A DNA stretch of 64,000 nt from Idiomarina ramblicola (GCF_003987255.1 NZ_PIQC01000008.1:111483-175482); one strand, 5' to 3'; counted from the stretch's first letter, positions 45,861-56,556 are shown. Translations and numbers: made by a program. The notes: generated from the sequence alone by a model not told the origin.

Positions 45861-47144
45861 TTACCCTTCGCGTTTTATCGCGCGGTGGGCGATATCAGTG
45901 CGATAATAGGCCTGATTCCAGTTAACTTTATCGACCAGTTGGTAGGCTAGCTTTTGCGCTTCGGTAACGGTCTTTCCTAAGGCGGTACAGCATAAAACCC
46001 GGCCGCCGCTTGTAACCACGTTGCTATTATCCATTTTGGTACCAGCATGGAAGACTTTTTGGCTATCAAGCTCTTGCTCAGGTAGACCGGTAATCACATC
46101 ACCTTTATTGTAACTTTCGGGGTACCCACCTGCAGCCATTACAACGCCGACCGCCGCCCGTTCGTCAAAGTCGATGGGTGCCTGATTGAGTTTGCCCTCA
46201 ATGGCTTGTTGGCAAAGTTCTACGAGATCAGACTTCAGACGCATCATAATGGGTTGCGTTTCCGGGTCGCCAAAGCGGCAGTTATATTCCAGAACCTTTG
46301 CAGTGCCGTCTTCAGCAATCATTAAGCCGGCATACAAGAAACCTTTATAAGGTGCCCCTTCGGCAGCCATTCCGTCGACAGTGGGTTTGATCACGTGACG
46401 CATTACCCAGTCATGAATCTTCGGCGATACCACTGGTGCGGGAGAGTACGCACCCATACCGCCGGTGTTGGGCCCTTTATCGCCGTTGTCACGGGCTTTA
46501 TGGTCCTGGCTTGATGCGAAAGGTATGGCATGTTCACCGTCAACCATAACGATAAAGGAGGCTTCCTCGCCGCGTAAAAACTCTTCAATAACCACTCGAT
46601 GTCCGGCATCGCCGAAACGGTTACCGGCCAGCATATCATCAATGGCAGCGTCAGCCTGGTCCTGGGTTTCGGCAATAATCACGCCTTTTCCAGCGGCCAG
46701 CCCATCGGCCTTAATGACAATAGGAAGACCTTTTTTAGCGACATAAGCTTTAGCAGGTTCAACCTCGGTAAAATTTTGGTAGTCGGCGGTGGGAATGTTG
46801 TGACGTTGCAGAAAGTCTTTACTGAACGCTTTGGAGCCTTCTAACTGCGCTGCTTTAGCTGTAGGGCCAAAAGCAGCCAGTCCGGCTTCGTTAAAGCGAT
46901 CAACAATACCGGCAACGAGTGGTGCTTCGGGGCCCACGATAGTCAGTTCAATAGCTTCGCTTTTAGCAAAGTTGAGCAGACTCTCAATGTCCTCAGCACC
47001 AATAGCAACATTTGTCAGGTTTGGCTCACGCTCTGTACCTGCATTACCGGGTGCAACATAAACGCAGTCAACTTGGTTTGATTGCGCTGCTTTCCACGCC
47101 AGAGCGTGTTCACGGCCTCCGCCGCCAACGACCAATACTTTCAT
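45861..47144 (-). CDS. purD: Phosphoribosylamine-glycine ligase
   Basis: A 427-residue ATP-grasp enzyme. It starts MKVLVVGGGGREHALAWKAAQS, with VGPEAPLVAGIVD near 70, ADGLAAGKGVIIAE near 145, SQDHKARDNGDKGPNTGGMGAYSPAP near 210 and YNCRFGDPETQPIM near 290. It makes glycinamide ribonucleotide in purine synthesis. In many relatives purD follows purH directly; here a lipoprotein methyltransferase gene lies between them, 18 nt upstream of purD. Confidence 0.97.
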   Translation of the reverse strand: MKVLVVGGGGREHALAWKAAQSNQVDCVYVAPGNAGTEREPNLTNVAIGAEDIESLLNFAKSEAIELTIVGPEAPLVAGIVDRFNEAGLAAFGPTAKAAQLEGSKAFSKDFLQRHNIPTADYQNFTEVEPAKAYVAKKGLPIVIKADGLAAGKGVIIAETQDQADAAIDDMLAGNRFGDAGHRVVIEEFLRGEEASFIVMVDGEHAIPFASSQDHKARDNGDKGPNTGGMGAYSPAPVVSPKIHDWVMRHVIKPTVDGMAAEGAPYKGFLYAGLMIAEDGTAKVLEYNCRFGDPETQPIMMRLKSDLVELCQQAIEGKLNQAPIDFDERAAVGVVMAAGGYPESYNKGDVITGLPEQELDSQKVFHAGTKMDNSNVVTSGGRVLCCTALGKTVTEAQKLAYQLVDKVNWNQAYYRTDIAHRAIKREG

Positions 47145-47162
47145 AAGGTTAGCTTTGTCCTG

Positions 47163-47990
47163 TTAGTCTGTAACGGGTTTGCGAAATTTCAAAGTGAAAC
47201 GATCGCTTTCACCAATAGCTTCATATTTTTCTTTATCTTCATCACCCAGAGTGAGAGTTGGCGGTAAAGTCCAGACGCCTTTTGGGTGATCCGCTGTATC
47301 TTTCGGGTTTGCGTTTACTTCGTTGCTGGCGACAAATTCAAAACCTGCCTGTTCAGCTAAATCTATGACCCAGCTTTCTTTTACATAGCCAGAATCTTTA
47401 AAGGCTTCAGCATCTTCTGATTCAGGTAAACGGTGGTCGACAATACCCAGCATGCCATCCGGCTTTAGTGTTTGGTAGAACTGGCGAAACGCTTCAATAA
47501 CCCCTTCTTCACCCTCCTGCATGTACCAATTATGAAGGTTACGGAAAGTCAGTACACGATCAGCGCTTCGGGCTGGCGCTATGTCAGTATCTTGTCCGGG
47601 CACGAATTCGGTTAAAATAACGTTGCCATAAAGCGGGTTCGTTGTAAGTTTTTCTTTGAAGTTGTCCAGTGAACGCTGGTAATAATCACTACCGGAATCT
47701 TCCGGAAAGTGTGCAGCGTAGAGCTGCCCTTCATCAGCGAGGTAAGGTGCTAATATTTCAGTATACCAACCGCCACCTGGCCAAATTTCTACAACCGTCA
47801 TTGTTGGCTCTAACTCAAAAAACTCCAGAGTTTCTTTAGGATTGCGGAATTCATCACGGGCAACATATTTATCTGTACGCGATTCATGGTCAACGGCCAT
47901 TTGCAGCGAGTCTGCTTCGGGGGCTGGCGAACAGGCGCCAAGGGCGCTTGCTAGTGCAATGGCGGAAACAGAAGTTATTATTTTTTTCAT
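47163..47990 (-). CDS. Predicted lipoprotein with a SAM-methyltransferase fold
   Basis: A 275-residue protein with a lipobox LGACS (Cys20) and then a class I methyltransferase-like domain: motif I VVEIWPGGGWYTEIL (66-80), an acidic strand region, RVLTFRNLHNW and LKPDGMLGIVDHRLPE. Similar predicted exported methyltransferases occur in other proteobacteria. SAM is not known to be available in the periplasm, so an enzymatic role there is puzzling; it may bind another ligand. It sits between purH and purD on the same strand, with gaps of 86 and 18 nt. Confidence 0.8.
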   Translation of the reverse strand: MKKIITSVSAIALASALGACSPAPEADSLQMAVDHESRTDKYVARDEFRNPKETLEFFELEPTMTVVEIWPGGGWYTEILAPYLADEGQLYAAHFPEDSGSDYYQRSLDNFKEKLTTNPLYGNVILTEFVPGQDTDIAPARSADRVLTFRNLHNWYMQEGEEGVIEAFRQFYQTLKPDGMLGIVDHRLPESEDAEAFKDSGYVKESWVIDLAEQAGFEFVASNEVNANPKDTADHPKGVWTLPPTLTLGDEDKEKYEAIGESDRFTLKFRKPVTD

Positions 47991-48076
47991 GCTATCACCT
48001 GTAGAGTTGAGAACTAGCCTATAAGACTAGCCCCCAAACGTTACTGACGCAATGCTGTAGTTATTAGCAAATGCGC

Positions 48077-49633
48077 TTAGTGACGGAAATGTCTCATGCC
48101 GGTAAAGACCATTGCGATTCCGTGCTCATTGGCGGCTGCGATGATTTCCTCGTCGCGAATTGAGCCACCCGGCTGGATAATAGCAGTGATCCCGGCTTCG
48201 GCTGCTGCATCAATACCATCGCGGAACGGGAAGAAAGCATCTGACGCCATCACAGAACCCGGTACGCTAAGATTTTCGTCTGCCGCCTTAATACCCGCAA
48301 TTTTGGCACTGTAAACCCGGCTCATCTGGCCTGCACCAACACCTATGGTCATACCGTCTTTGGCATAAACAATGGCATTCGACTTAACAAATTTAGCCAC
48401 TTTCCAGCAGAACAATAAGTCGGTCATCTGTGCTTCGGTAGGCTGTTTTTCGGTGACGACTTTCAGGTCGTCCTGAATGAAGTCCTGGTTATCGGTGTCT
48501 TGCACTAATAAGCCGCCGTTGACGCGTTTATAATCCAGCTGTTCAACTGTGTCTGACCAGTCACCGCATTCCAGTAGGCGCACGTTCTTTTTGCCAGCAA
48601 CAGCTGTTTTGGCGCTTTCACTGACACTAGGGGCGATAATCACTTCCACAAACTGACGTTCAACAATAGCGGTTGCCGTTGCTTCATCCAGTTCGCGGTT
48701 AAAAGCAATAATGCCACCAAATGCGGAGGTTGGGTCGGTTTTAAAGGCGCGGTTATAAGCGTCTGTTATCGATTCACCGATAGCAACGCCACAAGGGTTT
48801 GCATGCTTAACGATGACGCAGGCCGGTTCGTTAAAGCTCTTAACACACTCAAGCGCCGCGTCTGTGTCGGCAATATTGTTAAAGGACAACGCCTTGCCCT
48901 GAATTTGAGTGGCACTGGAAACCGTACCTTTTGGTGCATTGCGCTCAGTATAAAATGCCGCCGACTGATGCGAGTTTTCACCGTAGCGTAAGTCCTGTTT
49001 TTTCGACACCTGCAGGTTCAAAGTGCGGGCAAAGTCGTTTTCACTTAACTGCTTACCAAGGTAATTTGCAATCATGCCGTCGTACTGAGCGGTGTGTTCG
49101 AATGCTGCTACCGCTAAGTCAAAACGAGTGCTGTGACTGACTCCGCCCTGTTCTTTTAGTTCAGCAAGCACGCGTTGGTAGTCATTGGCATTGACAACAA
49201 TGGTTACGTCTTTGTGGTTTTTAGCGGCTGCACGAACCATCGTCGGACCGCCAATGTCGATATTCTCAATAGCGTCCTCTAATGTACAACCTTCTTTGGC
49301 CACAGTTTCAGCAAAGGGGTACAGGTTAACCACGACCATATCGATAGGCGCAATATTCTGTTCTTGCATGACTGTCTGGTCTACATCCCGGCGGCCTAAA
49401 ATACCGCCATGAACCTTAGGGTGCAGTGTTTTGACTCGTCCACCCATAATCTCTTCTTGGCCTGTATGCTCAGAAACGTCAATAACGGTTATGCCTGAAT
49501 CGCGAAGTAGCTTGGCGGTGCCGCCTGTAGAGAGAATTTCGATGCCTTTGTTAGCCAGAGATTGAGCGAATTCAACAATACCAGTTTTATCAGAAACACT
49601 GATTAAAGCGCGTTGGATTGGACGGGTTTCCAT
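48077..49633 (-). CDS. purH: Bifunctional AICAR transformylase/IMP cyclohydrolase
   Basis: A 518-residue PurH. The N-terminal cyclohydrolase domain has [27 protein letters not shown] and [16 protein letters not shown]. The C-terminal transformylase has [27 protein letters not shown] (catalytic Lys-His) and [11 protein letters not shown], ending GMRHFRH. It performs the last two steps of IMP synthesis. A Rho-independent terminator for dusB-fis lies between it and fis, so purH should have its own promoter; I see no clear PurR box there. Confidence 0.98.
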   Translation of the reverse strand: METRPIQRALISVSDKTGIVEFAQSLANKGIEILSTGGTAKLLRDSGITVIDVSEHTGQEEIMGGRVKTLHPKVHGGILGRRDVDQTVMQEQNIAPIDMVVVNLYPFAETVAKEGCTLEDAIENIDIGGPTMVRAAAKNHKDVTIVVNANDYQRVLAELKEQGGVSHSTRFDLAVAAFEHTAQYDGMIANYLGKQLSENDFARTLNLQVSKKQDLRYGENSHQSAAFYTERNAPKGTVSSATQIQGKALSFNNIADTDAALECVKSFNEPACVIVKHANPCGVAIGESITDAYNRAFKTDPTSAFGGIIAFNRELDEATATAIVERQFVEVIIAPSVSESAKTAVAGKKNVRLLECGDWSDTVEQLDYKRVNGGLLVQDTDNQDFIQDDLKVVTEKQPTEAQMTDLLFCWKVAKFVKSNAIVYAKDGMTIGVGAGQMSRVYSAKIAGIKAADENLSVPGSVMASDAFFPFRDGIDAAAEAGITAIIQPGGSIRDEEIIAAANEHGIAMVFTGMRHFRH

Positions 49634-49675
49634 TGTTTTGCCTTTCTATACTCAGTTAACTTACGGAGAGATTAA

Positions 49676-49701
49676 TAAAAAAAAGGCGCCAAAAGGCGCC
49701 C
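49676..49701 (-). terminator. Rho-independent terminator of dusB-fis
   Basis: GGCGCC-TTTT-GGCGCC followed by a run of eight Ts on the minus strand, about 10 nt past the fis stop. Confidence 0.88.
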
Positions 49702-49709
49702 GAAAATTC

Positions 49710-50003
49710 TTAGTTCATGCCGTATTTTTTCAGCTTTTTGCGTAAGGTGCCGCGGTTAATACCCAACATGGTGGCGGCGCGGGTCTGATTACCCCGGGTG
49801 TAAGTCATGACTTCTTCAAGTAGTGGAGCTTCAACTTCCGATAGTACCAATTCGTAAAGCTCTTCAGGATCCTGCCCATCAAGCTGACGCAAAAAACTGT
49901 GCAGCGCTTGTTTCACGGAATCACGCAGTGGTTTCGGCTGCGCGTTATTGCCTATAGTGGTCAGGGGAGACACGTTCTCACGACTCGGGTTTTGATCAAA
50001 CAT
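49710..50003 (-). CDS. fis: DNA-binding protein Fis
   Basis: A 97-residue Fis of near-standard length. The core [67 protein letters not shown] matches the dimerisation helices and the C-terminal helix-turn-helix. It is a growth-phase-controlled nucleoid protein. It lies 7 nt after dusB, the usual dusB-fis operon, and ends at a strong terminator. The only variation is a slightly different N-terminal arm. Confidence 0.98.
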   Translation of the reverse strand: MFDQNPSRENVSPLTTIGNNAQPKPLRDSVKQALHSFLRQLDGQDPEELYELVLSEVEAPLLEEVMTYTRGNQTRAATMLGINRGTLRKKLKKYGMN

Positions 50004-50010
50004 AATACGC

Positions 50011-50982
50011 TTATCTCTTCTCTACAGTGACAAAATAATCTTCAAGTGCCCTAAGTTGCTTACTGGCATCCTCAAGACGATTAAATGTTTGCCTGAACTC
50101 ATCATTGCTGGCCTTTTCTTTTAAGTACCAACCAACGTGTTTTCTGGCAATTCTGACACCCTGATAACTGCCATAAAACGCATGCAGTTTACCAACGTGA
50201 TGAATAACGGTTTCAGCCACTTCGTTCAATGACGGCGGGGCGAGTTCCTCTCCTGTTTCAAGAAAATGAGCGATTTCTCGAAACAGCCAGGGGTTACCCT
50301 GCGCGCCGCGACCTATCATAATGGCATCGGCTCCGGTGTAGTCTAAAACTTGCTTCGCCTGCAATGGGGTACGAATATCACCATTAGCAATAACTGGAAT
50401 AGAAACGGCGTTCTTAATTGCCTTTATGGTGTCGTATTCAGCGCTTCCTTTGTACATGCAAGCACGCGTACGACCATGAATGGCAAGTGACTGAATACCA
50501 CAGCGCTCTGCGAGCTGTGCTATATCAATACCGTTTTTATGTTCAATATCCCAGCCGGTTCTGGTTTTAAGTGTCACCGGAACATCAACAGCTGCAACCA
50601 CAGCTGTCAGTATTTCTTTAACCAACTCGGGGTGCTGCATAAGCGCCGAGCCAGCCATTTTTTTATTCACCTTTTTCGCCGGGCAGCCCATATTAATATC
50701 AATAATTTGCGCGCCCATACTGACATTCACGCGCGCTGCTTCGGCCATTAAAGCAGGTTCCGAGCCTGCTATCTGCACAGCACGAATACCCAGCTCTCCC
50801 GAATGATCCATGCGTTGCCTGGATTTATCGGTCTGCCATACCTTCGGGTTACTGGACAGCATCTCTGATACTGTCAGCCCAGCCCCCGTGCTGTAACACA
50901 GCTGACGGAACGGCTGATCAGTAACTCCAGCCATGGGAGCTAATATGACCTGATTGTCGAGTTGATATGGACCAATCCGCAT
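50011..50982 (-). CDS. dusB: tRNA-dihydrouridine synthase B
   Basis: A 323-residue flavin TIM barrel: [15 protein letters not shown] at the N-terminus, [20 protein letters not shown] with the catalytic Cys near residue 100, [28 protein letters not shown] and [18 protein letters not shown]. It reduces U17-type sites in tRNA. It leads the dusB-fis operon; two inverted repeats lie in its 123-bp upstream gap. Confidence 0.96.
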   Translation of the reverse strand: MRIGPYQLDNQVILAPMAGVTDQPFRQLCYSTGAGLTVSEMLSSNPKVWQTDKSRQRMDHSGELGIRAVQIAGSEPALMAEAARVNVSMGAQIIDINMGCPAKKVNKKMAGSALMQHPELVKEILTAVVAAVDVPVTLKTRTGWDIEHKNGIDIAQLAERCGIQSLAIHGRTRACMYKGSAEYDTIKAIKNAVSIPVIANGDIRTPLQAKQVLDYTGADAIMIGRGAQGNPWLFREIAHFLETGEELAPPSLNEVAETVIHHVGKLHAFYGSYQGVRIARKHVGWYLKEKASNDEFRQTFNRLEDASKQLRALEDYFVTVEKR

Positions 50983-51026
50983 CGGTTAAAAACTACTCAG
51001 CGAAAGGGTGAGGAATTTTAGGGAAT

Positions 51027-51060
51027 TTGCGCAATAAAGAAAAGGCTATTTATTACGCAA
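51027..51060. promoter_or_regulatory. Inverted repeat in the dusB-fis upstream region
   Basis: TTGCGCAATAAA and TTTATTACGCAA are 12-bp arms with one mismatch and a 10-nt spacer, 45 nt before the dusB ATG. In RNA the mismatch is a G-U pair. It may be an operator or a leader hairpin of this growth-rate-controlled operon. Confidence 0.45.
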
Positions 51061-51090
51061 TTTGAGTCTTTTTTTCATTTTTTACTATTG

Positions 51091-51106
51091 ACAAGCGAAC
51101 GCTTGT
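51091..51106. promoter_or_regulatory. Perfect palindrome at the prmA end, upstream of dusB
   Basis: ACAAGCGAACGCTTGT has two perfect 7-bp arms around AA, the look of a TetR-type operator. It touches the prmA stop and has no T-run on the transcribed side, so it is not an ordinary terminator. Confidence 0.45.
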
Positions 51107-51987
51107 TAGCCAGTGCGCCGACCGCTGAGCATTGCCCAGTCGCCGTCTATAGTCGGGGTATCGAATTGAATATGCGGTTGGTAAGCTTCAATAACGCCTT
51201 CTATTTGCCGTTCCAGTATGCCGGATAAAACCAATTGTCCACCGGGAGCAACAAAGGCTAATATGACATCAGCGAGTTCACGCAATGGGCCTGCGAGCAC
51301 ATTAGCCAGTACCAAATCGACCTGAGTTTCTGGCTGTTGACTGGGAAGGTAAAGGCTAAAGTTATGGCCAACGTGGTTACGTTCAGCATTGTCTTTAGTC
51401 GCAATCAACGCTTGTTGGTCAATATCAATGCCAATGACGTGTTTAGCATCAAAGAGTAACGAGGCAATGCCTAATATTCCTGAGCCACAACCGAAATCCA
51501 CAACTGCTTTCCCTTTGGGAGGGTTTGCATCTATCCAACGCAGACACATGGCAGTTGTTGGGTGGGTTCCGGTACCAAAAGCCATGCCGGGGTCCAGTAA
51601 GATATTCACTGCATCGGGCTCGGGAATCTCTCGCCAGCTGGGGCATATCCACAAGTTTTGGCCAAATCGAATGGGGTGAAAGTTATCCATCCACTCGCGT
51701 TCCCAGTCTTTATCTTCCAGCGCGTCGACTTTGTACTGCAAGTCGTGGTCGAAAATCTTAGACTTTTCCAGGTTACCAATAATGGCTTTGACATTGGTGT
51801 TGGCATCAAACAAGCCGGTGGCTAATGTGTGCTCCCACAATATAACGTCGCCGGGGCGGGGTTCAAAAATGGGCGTATCGGCGCCGTCACGGTAAGTTAC
51901 CGCCTGAGCGCCGTTAGCCATGAGCATGTCACCCACTTGGGGTGCATGCTCTTCACTGCAAGAGAGAGTCAGTTGGATCCAGGGCAT
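51106..51987 (-). CDS. prmA: Ribosomal protein L11 methyltransferase
   Basis: A 293-residue PrmA. The N-terminal substrate-recognition domain (1-85) is followed by the linker and a methyltransferase domain with MAFGTGTHPTTAMCLRWI, VVDFGCGSGILGIASLLF (SAM motif I) and LVLANVLAGPLREL. It trimethylates L11. It begins 3 nt after accC, so it is probably the last gene of aroQ-accB-accC-prmA. Confidence 0.96.
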   Translation of the reverse strand: MPWIQLTLSCSEEHAPQVGDMLMANGAQAVTYRDGADTPIFEPRPGDVILWEHTLATGLFDANTNVKAIIGNLEKSKIFDHDLQYKVDALEDKDWEREWMDNFHPIRFGQNLWICPSWREIPEPDAVNILLDPGMAFGTGTHPTTAMCLRWIDANPPKGKAVVDFGCGSGILGIASLLFDAKHVIGIDIDQQALIATKDNAERNHVGHNFSLYLPSQQPETQVDLVLANVLAGPLRELADVILAFVAPGGQLVLSGILERQIEGVIEAYQPHIQFDTPTIDGDWAMLSGRRTG

Positions 51988-51990
51988 TAA

Positions 51991-53340
51991 TTAATGCCCG
52001 CCTATACCAAGTTTCTTCTCAAGATAGTGGATATTGGTACCACCGTGCTGGAAGTTTTCATCTGCCATAATCGATTTCTGCAGAGGAACATTGGTTTTAA
52101 TCTCTTCGATGATCAATTCGCTTAAGGCATTACGCATACGAGCAATAGCAATGTCGCGGTTTTCGCCGTAAGTAATCAACTTACCAATCATTGAGTCGTA
52201 GTTGGGTGGTACTTTGTAATCCGCATAAACGTGCGAGTCCCAACGAACACCGAAACCGCCCGGAGAATGGAAACGAGTAATGGTACCCGGAGAAGGGGTA
52301 AAGGTTTCAGGGTCTTCGGCGTTAATACGACATTCAATGGCATGGCCTCGAATGACAACATCTTCCTGACTGACCGAAAGCTGGCGACCGGCAGCAATGC
52401 GCAGTTGCTCTTTAATCAAATCAATACCGGTGACCATCTCGGTAACCGGGTGCTCAACCTGAATACGGGTGTTCATCTCTATGAAGTAGAATTCGCCATT
52501 TTCGTACAAGAATTCAAACGTACCGGCACCGCGGTAGCCTAGTTCGACACAGGCTTTGGCACAACGCTCACCAATAAATTTGCGCATTTCCGGAGTAATT
52601 CCCGGCGCAGGCGCTTCTTCCACAACTTTCTGGTGGCGACGCTGCATTGAACAGTCGCGTTCACCTAAATGAATGGCATTGCCTTGTCCATCGGCCAGAA
52701 CCTGAATTTCCACATGACGAGGGTTTTCAAGGAACTTTTCCATATAGACAACAGGGTTACCGAAGGCTGCGCGAGCCTCGTTCTGAGTCATACTGATAGA
52801 GCTGAGCAACTCGCTCTCCCCGCGTACAACTCGCATGCCACGACCACCGCCGCCGCCTGCTGCTTTAATAATAATTGGGTAACCAATGCGCTTGGCAAGT
52901 TTCTTATTACGCTCATCGTCGTCATCCAGAGGGCCATCTGACCCCGGAACGCAAGGAACGCCGGTTTTTTTCATTGCCTTAATGGCTGACACTTTATCGC
53001 CCATAAGACGGATAAGGTCCGGAGTGGGTCCAACAAAAATGAAGCCGGATTGTTCAACTTGTTCAGCAAAGTCGGCGTTTTCTGCCAGAAAGCCGTAACC
53101 CGGGTGAATAGCTGCGGCATCGGTAATTTCAGCCGCGCTTATAATGCGTGGGATATTCAGGTAACTTTCGTTCGCTGGCGCTTTACCGATGCAAATGGCT
53201 TCGTCAGCAAGTAAAACGTGCTTCAGGTTTCTATCAACCGTTGAATGAACTGCGACTGTTTTAATGCCGAGCTCTTTACAGGCTCGCAATATGCGCAGTG
53301 CAATTTCGCCACGGTTGGCAATGACCACTTTATCTAACAT
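51991..53340 (-). CDS. accC: Biotin carboxylase subunit of acetyl-CoA carboxylase
   Basis: A 449-residue ATP-grasp enzyme: [43 protein letters not shown], the glycine-rich ATP loop [14 protein letters not shown], and [25 protein letters not shown] with the catalytic Arg. It carboxylates biotin on AccB, the first step in fatty acid synthesis. It lies 20 nt after accB. The sequence is strongly conserved with no oddities. Confidence 0.98.
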   Translation of the reverse strand: MLDKVVIANRGEIALRILRACKELGIKTVAVHSTVDRNLKHVLLADEAICIGKAPANESYLNIPRIISAAEITDAAAIHPGYGFLAENADFAEQVEQSGFIFVGPTPDLIRLMGDKVSAIKAMKKTGVPCVPGSDGPLDDDDERNKKLAKRIGYPIIIKAAGGGGGRGMRVVRGESELLSSISMTQNEARAAFGNPVVYMEKFLENPRHVEIQVLADGQGNAIHLGERDCSMQRRHQKVVEEAPAPGITPEMRKFIGERCAKACVELGYRGAGTFEFLYENGEFYFIEMNTRIQVEHPVTEMVTGIDLIKEQLRIAAGRQLSVSQEDVVIRGHAIECRINAEDPETFTPSPGTITRFHSPGGFGVRWDSHVYADYKVPPNYDSMIGKLITYGENRDIAIARMRNALSELIIEEIKTNVPLQKSIMADENFQHGGTNIHYLEKKLGIGGH

Positions 53341-53360
53341 GACAAATTCCTGTGGTTACT

Positions 53361-53822
53361 TTATTCGATGACAAACAGAGGCTGATCAAATTCAACCGGC
53401 TCTTCATTGTCTACTAAGATCTGTTTAACAACACCGGATTTGTCAGCTTCAATCTGGTTCATCATTTTCATGGCTTCAATAATGCACAATGTTTCGCCAG
53501 CATTGACACGAGAACCAACGGTAACAAAAGGTTTTGCATCCGGTGATGGCGACTCGTAGAAGGTTCCTACCATCGGAGAGCGAACCACATGACCGGTCAC
53601 TTCTTCGCTGGCTGGTTCAGCAGACGCTGCAGGTTGAGTTGCTGGCGCAGCCTGTGGAGCTTGCTGAGGTGCTTGTTGAGGTTGTGGCGCATATTGCATG
53701 GGCGCAGGTTGCGCGCTGTAACGGTTAATTCGAACTGATTCTTCACCTTCGGTAATTTCCAGTTCGGCAACGCCAGATTCTTCAACAAGTTCTATCAGTT
53801 TCTTAATTTTTCGGATATCCAT
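53361..53822 (-). CDS. accB: Biotin carboxyl carrier protein
   Basis: A 153-residue BCCP: N-terminal helix [23 protein letters not shown], a Pro/Ala/Gln-rich flexible linker (about 37-75), and a C-terminal biotinyl domain with [20 protein letters not shown] and EAMKMMN, where Lys119 carries biotin. The thumb PSPDAKPF is present. It starts 14 nt after aroQ, with accC following. Confidence 0.98.
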   Translation of the reverse strand: MDIRKIKKLIELVEESGVAELEITEGEESVRINRYSAQPAPMQYAPQPQQAPQQAPQAAPATQPAASAEPASEEVTGHVVRSPMVGTFYESPSPDAKPFVTVGSRVNAGETLCIIEAMKMMNQIEADKSGVVKQILVDNEEPVEFDQPLFVIE

Positions 53823-53836
53823 GCTAACGTCTACCT

Positions 53837-54295
53837 TTAGTTATCTGTGTTATTCAATATAGTTAATGCTGCTTGTAATGCGTATTCATAGCCACGGGCA
53901 CCAAGCCCGCAGATAACGCCGTCAGCAACGTCCGCTAAATAAGAGTGATGGCGGAAGTTTTCACGACGATAAATATTAGAAAGGTGTACTTCAATAAAAG
54001 GGATTTTTACGGCGAGTAGCGCATCTCTTAACGCGATACTGGTGTGTGCGTAGGCTGCCGGATTAATCACAATATAATCTATAGAATCTTTGGCGGCTTG
54101 CTGAATGTAATCAATTAACTGGTGTTCTGCGTTTGACTGACGAAAATCAAGTGCCACGCTGTTTTGTTCAGCGAGAGCACTCAGTGAATCCGCGATGTCA
54201 TCCAGACTTTGTTTGCCATAAAGTTCAGGCTCACGCTGCCCCAATAAGTTTAGGTTAGGGCCATTAAGCACTAATATTTTAAAACGTTCTGCCAT
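53837..54295 (-). CDS. aroQ: Type II 3-dehydroquinate dehydratase
   Basis: The protein has 152 residues from the ATG at 54295, with GGCGG about 6 nt upstream; an upstream start would add 16 atypical residues. Signatures are [20 protein letters not shown] (catalytic Tyr nearby), [17 protein letters not shown] (His) and [19 protein letters not shown]. It performs the third step of the shikimate pathway. It heads the aroQ-accB-accC-prmA run, an order common in gammaproteobacteria. Confidence 0.97.
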   Translation of the reverse strand: MAERFKILVLNGPNLNLLGQREPELYGKQSLDDIADSLSALAEQNSVALDFRQSNAEHQLIDYIQQAAKDSIDYIVINPAAYAHTSIALRDALLAVKIPFIEVHLSNIYRRENFRHHSYLADVADGVICGLGARGYEYALQAALTILNNTDN

Positions 54296-54360
54296 TGTGC
54301 CGCCATCTGCTGTGAAGTTACGGTAATTATAAAAAGTGACCACAACTTTCAGTTTGGGTT

Positions 54361-54382
54361 CCTATAACAAGAGTATTATAGG
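54361..54382 (-). promoter_or_regulatory. Perfect -10 inside an inverted repeat upstream of aroQ
   Basis: CCTATAA and TTATAGG flank 8 nt. On the minus strand the right arm contains a perfect TATAAT (54380-54375), 80 nt before aroQ. No good -35 is seen. A repressor on this repeat would block the promoter. Confidence 0.4.
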
Positions 54383-54439
54383 GAAAAAAAGCTAAATTGC
54401 AGCACTTTACTGGTCTTATCAGCGCATTTAGACACAAGT

Positions 54440-56149
54440 TTACTCGGAAACTATCTTTTCCAGATGTTGTTTAAAGTCTTCAGCGTCCATAAAACCCGTC
54501 ACTCGATATTCCGGGCGTTCGTTGCCTTTTGGATCAAAAAACAAAATTGTGGGTAAACCCAGCACGTTATAGCGACTAAGAATTTCGACATCTTGCGCGT
54601 TATTGCGGGTAACATCAGCCTGAATTAACTCAAACTGCTGAAACTGGGTTTGAACACCGGAATCGGAGAAGGTGTACTGTTCAAATTCTTTGCAGGCAAC
54701 ACACCAGTCAGCGTAGAGATCCAGCATGACCCAACCTTCGGCATCTGCTACATGTTGCTGTATGTCGCTAACCTTACTGACTGTAGTAAAAAGCCCGTGA
54801 CTTTGTTGTTCTAACTGCGCTTTATTGACCTGCCAATAGCTTCCTGCGGTAGCCATAGTGGCTAATACAATGATGGCAATGACTTTAGGTGTAGTCCGGA
54901 TAGACTGACTGATAGCCACGGCCAGCGATACGGCGGCGATAATGAAGTAGAAAATCCACAACCACATACTGATGCTGGTGGGGAGTAGACGCTCTACTAA
55001 AAATAGGGTGACAGCTAAGAGTAGCCAGCCGAAAAACTGTTTTACCACGACCATCCAGGCACCGGCTTTGGGCAGAAGTTTTCCTCCGCTCAACCCGAAC
55101 AGTATTAACGGAACACCCATACCGAGGCTCAGTGCATAAAGAATTGCTGCACCATTAACAATATCACCCGATTGTGCGATAAAAAGTAAGGCGCCGGAGA
55201 GTGGTGCTGTGGTGCAGGGTGATGCAACTAAGCCTGAAATAGCTCCAATAATAAAAACACCAACAACATTTCCGCCACTTTGCTGACCACTTAAGCTTTG
55301 CAATTTCGATTGCCAACTCGTTGGCAGTTGCAATGTATAGGCTCCCAGCATACTAAGGGCAAAGAGTGCAAACAGAACCGCAAGAACAATGAGTAGCGCC
55401 GGGTGCTGAAAGTAGGCTTGATACTGCATCCCTGCCGAGGCGACAACCAGACCTAATAAAGAGTAGGTAATGGCCATACCCTGTACGTAAATGAAGGACA
55501 ACCAAAGCGTGTTTTTCCAGGTGCGCTCTCGGTTGCCGAGCACAACGCCGGATAAAATGGGGTACATCGGAAACACACAGGGAGTAAAGGCCAAACCAAT
55601 ACCCAGAGCAAAAAAGAGCAGTAAAGTAATAACTAAATGCTGCTCGCCTATACCAAACAGGCTGTTATCTGTCGTTACCGGTTCGATAGGCACATCCGCG
55701 CTATCACTTTTTGTGGAGAGTTGAATTTGCTTTTCTGTTGGCGGGTAACAAAGCCCGGCGTCGGCACAACCCTGATACAGAATCGTAATGGTGTCACCGG
55801 AATACGACGGATTCAGAGTAAATGACCATTCAACGTAATCGCGATAAACAACGGATTCCCCGAAAAACTCGTCGGTATGCGATTCGCCTTGTGGCAGTTC
55901 CGGTGGCTCGGTGGCTGCATTAGCCGGTACAACTTGAAAACGGTGTTGGTACAAATAGTACTCTGGGGCTACGACCCAACTGACAGTCACTTGGTCGCCG
56001 TTAATCTCGCTGCTGAAGTCAAACGCCTGATCAACTGGCAAAAACTCGTTATTATTCTGAAACGGGTTAGATTGCGCACCCTGTACAGGCGTAGTAACTG
56101 CAAGTAGTAAGGTAAAAAATGCGAGATAGGTGATAAGTCGTTGTATCAT
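54440..56149 (-). CDS. dsbD: Thiol:disulfide interchange protein DsbD
   Basis: A 569-residue DsbD. After a signal peptide, the alpha domain carries the Cys128-Cys134 pair ([13 protein letters not shown]). The membrane core has eight helices with Cys191 ([10 protein letters not shown]) and Cys312 ([11 protein letters not shown]). The C-terminal thioredoxin domain has WCVAC (Cys483, Cys486). It moves electrons from cytoplasmic thioredoxin to periplasmic DsbC/DsbE-type partners. Its ATG overlaps the cutA stop by 4 bp. Confidence 0.97.
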   Translation of the reverse strand: MIQRLITYLAFFTLLLAVTTPVQGAQSNPFQNNNEFLPVDQAFDFSSEINGDQVTVSWVVAPEYYLYQHRFQVVPANAATEPPELPQGESHTDEFFGESVVYRDYVEWSFTLNPSYSGDTITILYQGCADAGLCYPPTEKQIQLSTKSDSADVPIEPVTTDNSLFGIGEQHLVITLLLFFALGIGLAFTPCVFPMYPILSGVVLGNRERTWKNTLWLSFIYVQGMAITYSLLGLVVASAGMQYQAYFQHPALLIVLAVLFALFALSMLGAYTLQLPTSWQSKLQSLSGQQSGGNVVGVFIIGAISGLVASPCTTAPLSGALLFIAQSGDIVNGAAILYALSLGMGVPLILFGLSGGKLLPKAGAWMVVVKQFFGWLLLAVTLFLVERLLPTSISMWLWIFYFIIAAVSLAVAISQSIRTTPKVIAIIVLATMATAGSYWQVNKAQLEQQSHGLFTTVSKVSDIQQHVADAEGWVMLDLYADWCVACKEFEQYTFSDSGVQTQFQQFELIQADVTRNNAQDVEILSRYNVLGLPTILFFDPKGNERPEYRVTGFMDAEDFKQHLEKIVSE

Positions 56150-56466
56150 TTAACCGAGTCCTGTACCCACTTCAGATAATCTGGTAAACCGTCTTCAATA
56201 TTGATGCTTATTAATTCCGGCGAGTCATAAGGGTGAATAGCGCTAATGGCGCTTTTAATGTTTTCAAGGCGTTCCGCAGTTGATTTTATCAGCATGAGCC
56301 ACTCTGGGTCTTCATGTATTTGTCCTTCCCACGAATAAACGGATGTCATATTAGGCACAATATTGACGCAAGCGACGAGTTTTTTCTCTACTAATGAATG
56401 AGCCAGCTGTTTTGCCGAGTCGTAACTGTCTGTGGTGCATAAAGTCAGTTGTATGGGAGTTGCCAT
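56146..56466 (-). CDS. cutA: CutA divalent-cation tolerance family protein
   Basis: The protein has 106 residues from the ATG at 56466, with AGAGG 5 nt upstream; the frame is open further upstream, but that part would overlap the gro promoter. Motifs are [19 protein letters not shown] and EWLMLIKST, with [13 protein letters not shown] near the end. CutA forms PII-like trimers; its role in metal tolerance is uncertain. It is translationally coupled to dsbD by a 4-bp overlap, the order seen in E. coli. Confidence 0.95.
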   Translation of the reverse strand: MATPIQLTLCTTDSYDSAKQLAHSLVEKKLVACVNIVPNMTSVYSWEGQIHEDPEWLMLIKSTAERLENIKSAISAIHPYDSPELISINIEDGLPDYLKWVQDSVK

Positions 56467-56527
56467 AAAACCTCTTGAGAACGCGGATGAGTTTTGCAAA
56501 TTAGCATAAAATTTTTTGTGCTTCCCC

Positions 56528-56556
56528 CTTGATAACAAAAATTCTTCCCCCATTTA
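56528..56556 (+). promoter_or_regulatory. Sigma-32 heat-shock promoter of groES-groEL
   Basis: CTTGATA, 13 nt, CCCCATTTA is close to the sigma-32 consensus (CTTGAAA, 13-15 nt, CCCCATnT). The predicted start is near 56563, about 68 nt before groES. No CIRCE element is present. Confidence 0.85.

Noticed and set aside
48803..49412. Several plus-strand frames of 60-75 codons inside purH
   Set aside because: They lie entirely within a well-conserved purH and lack start signals.
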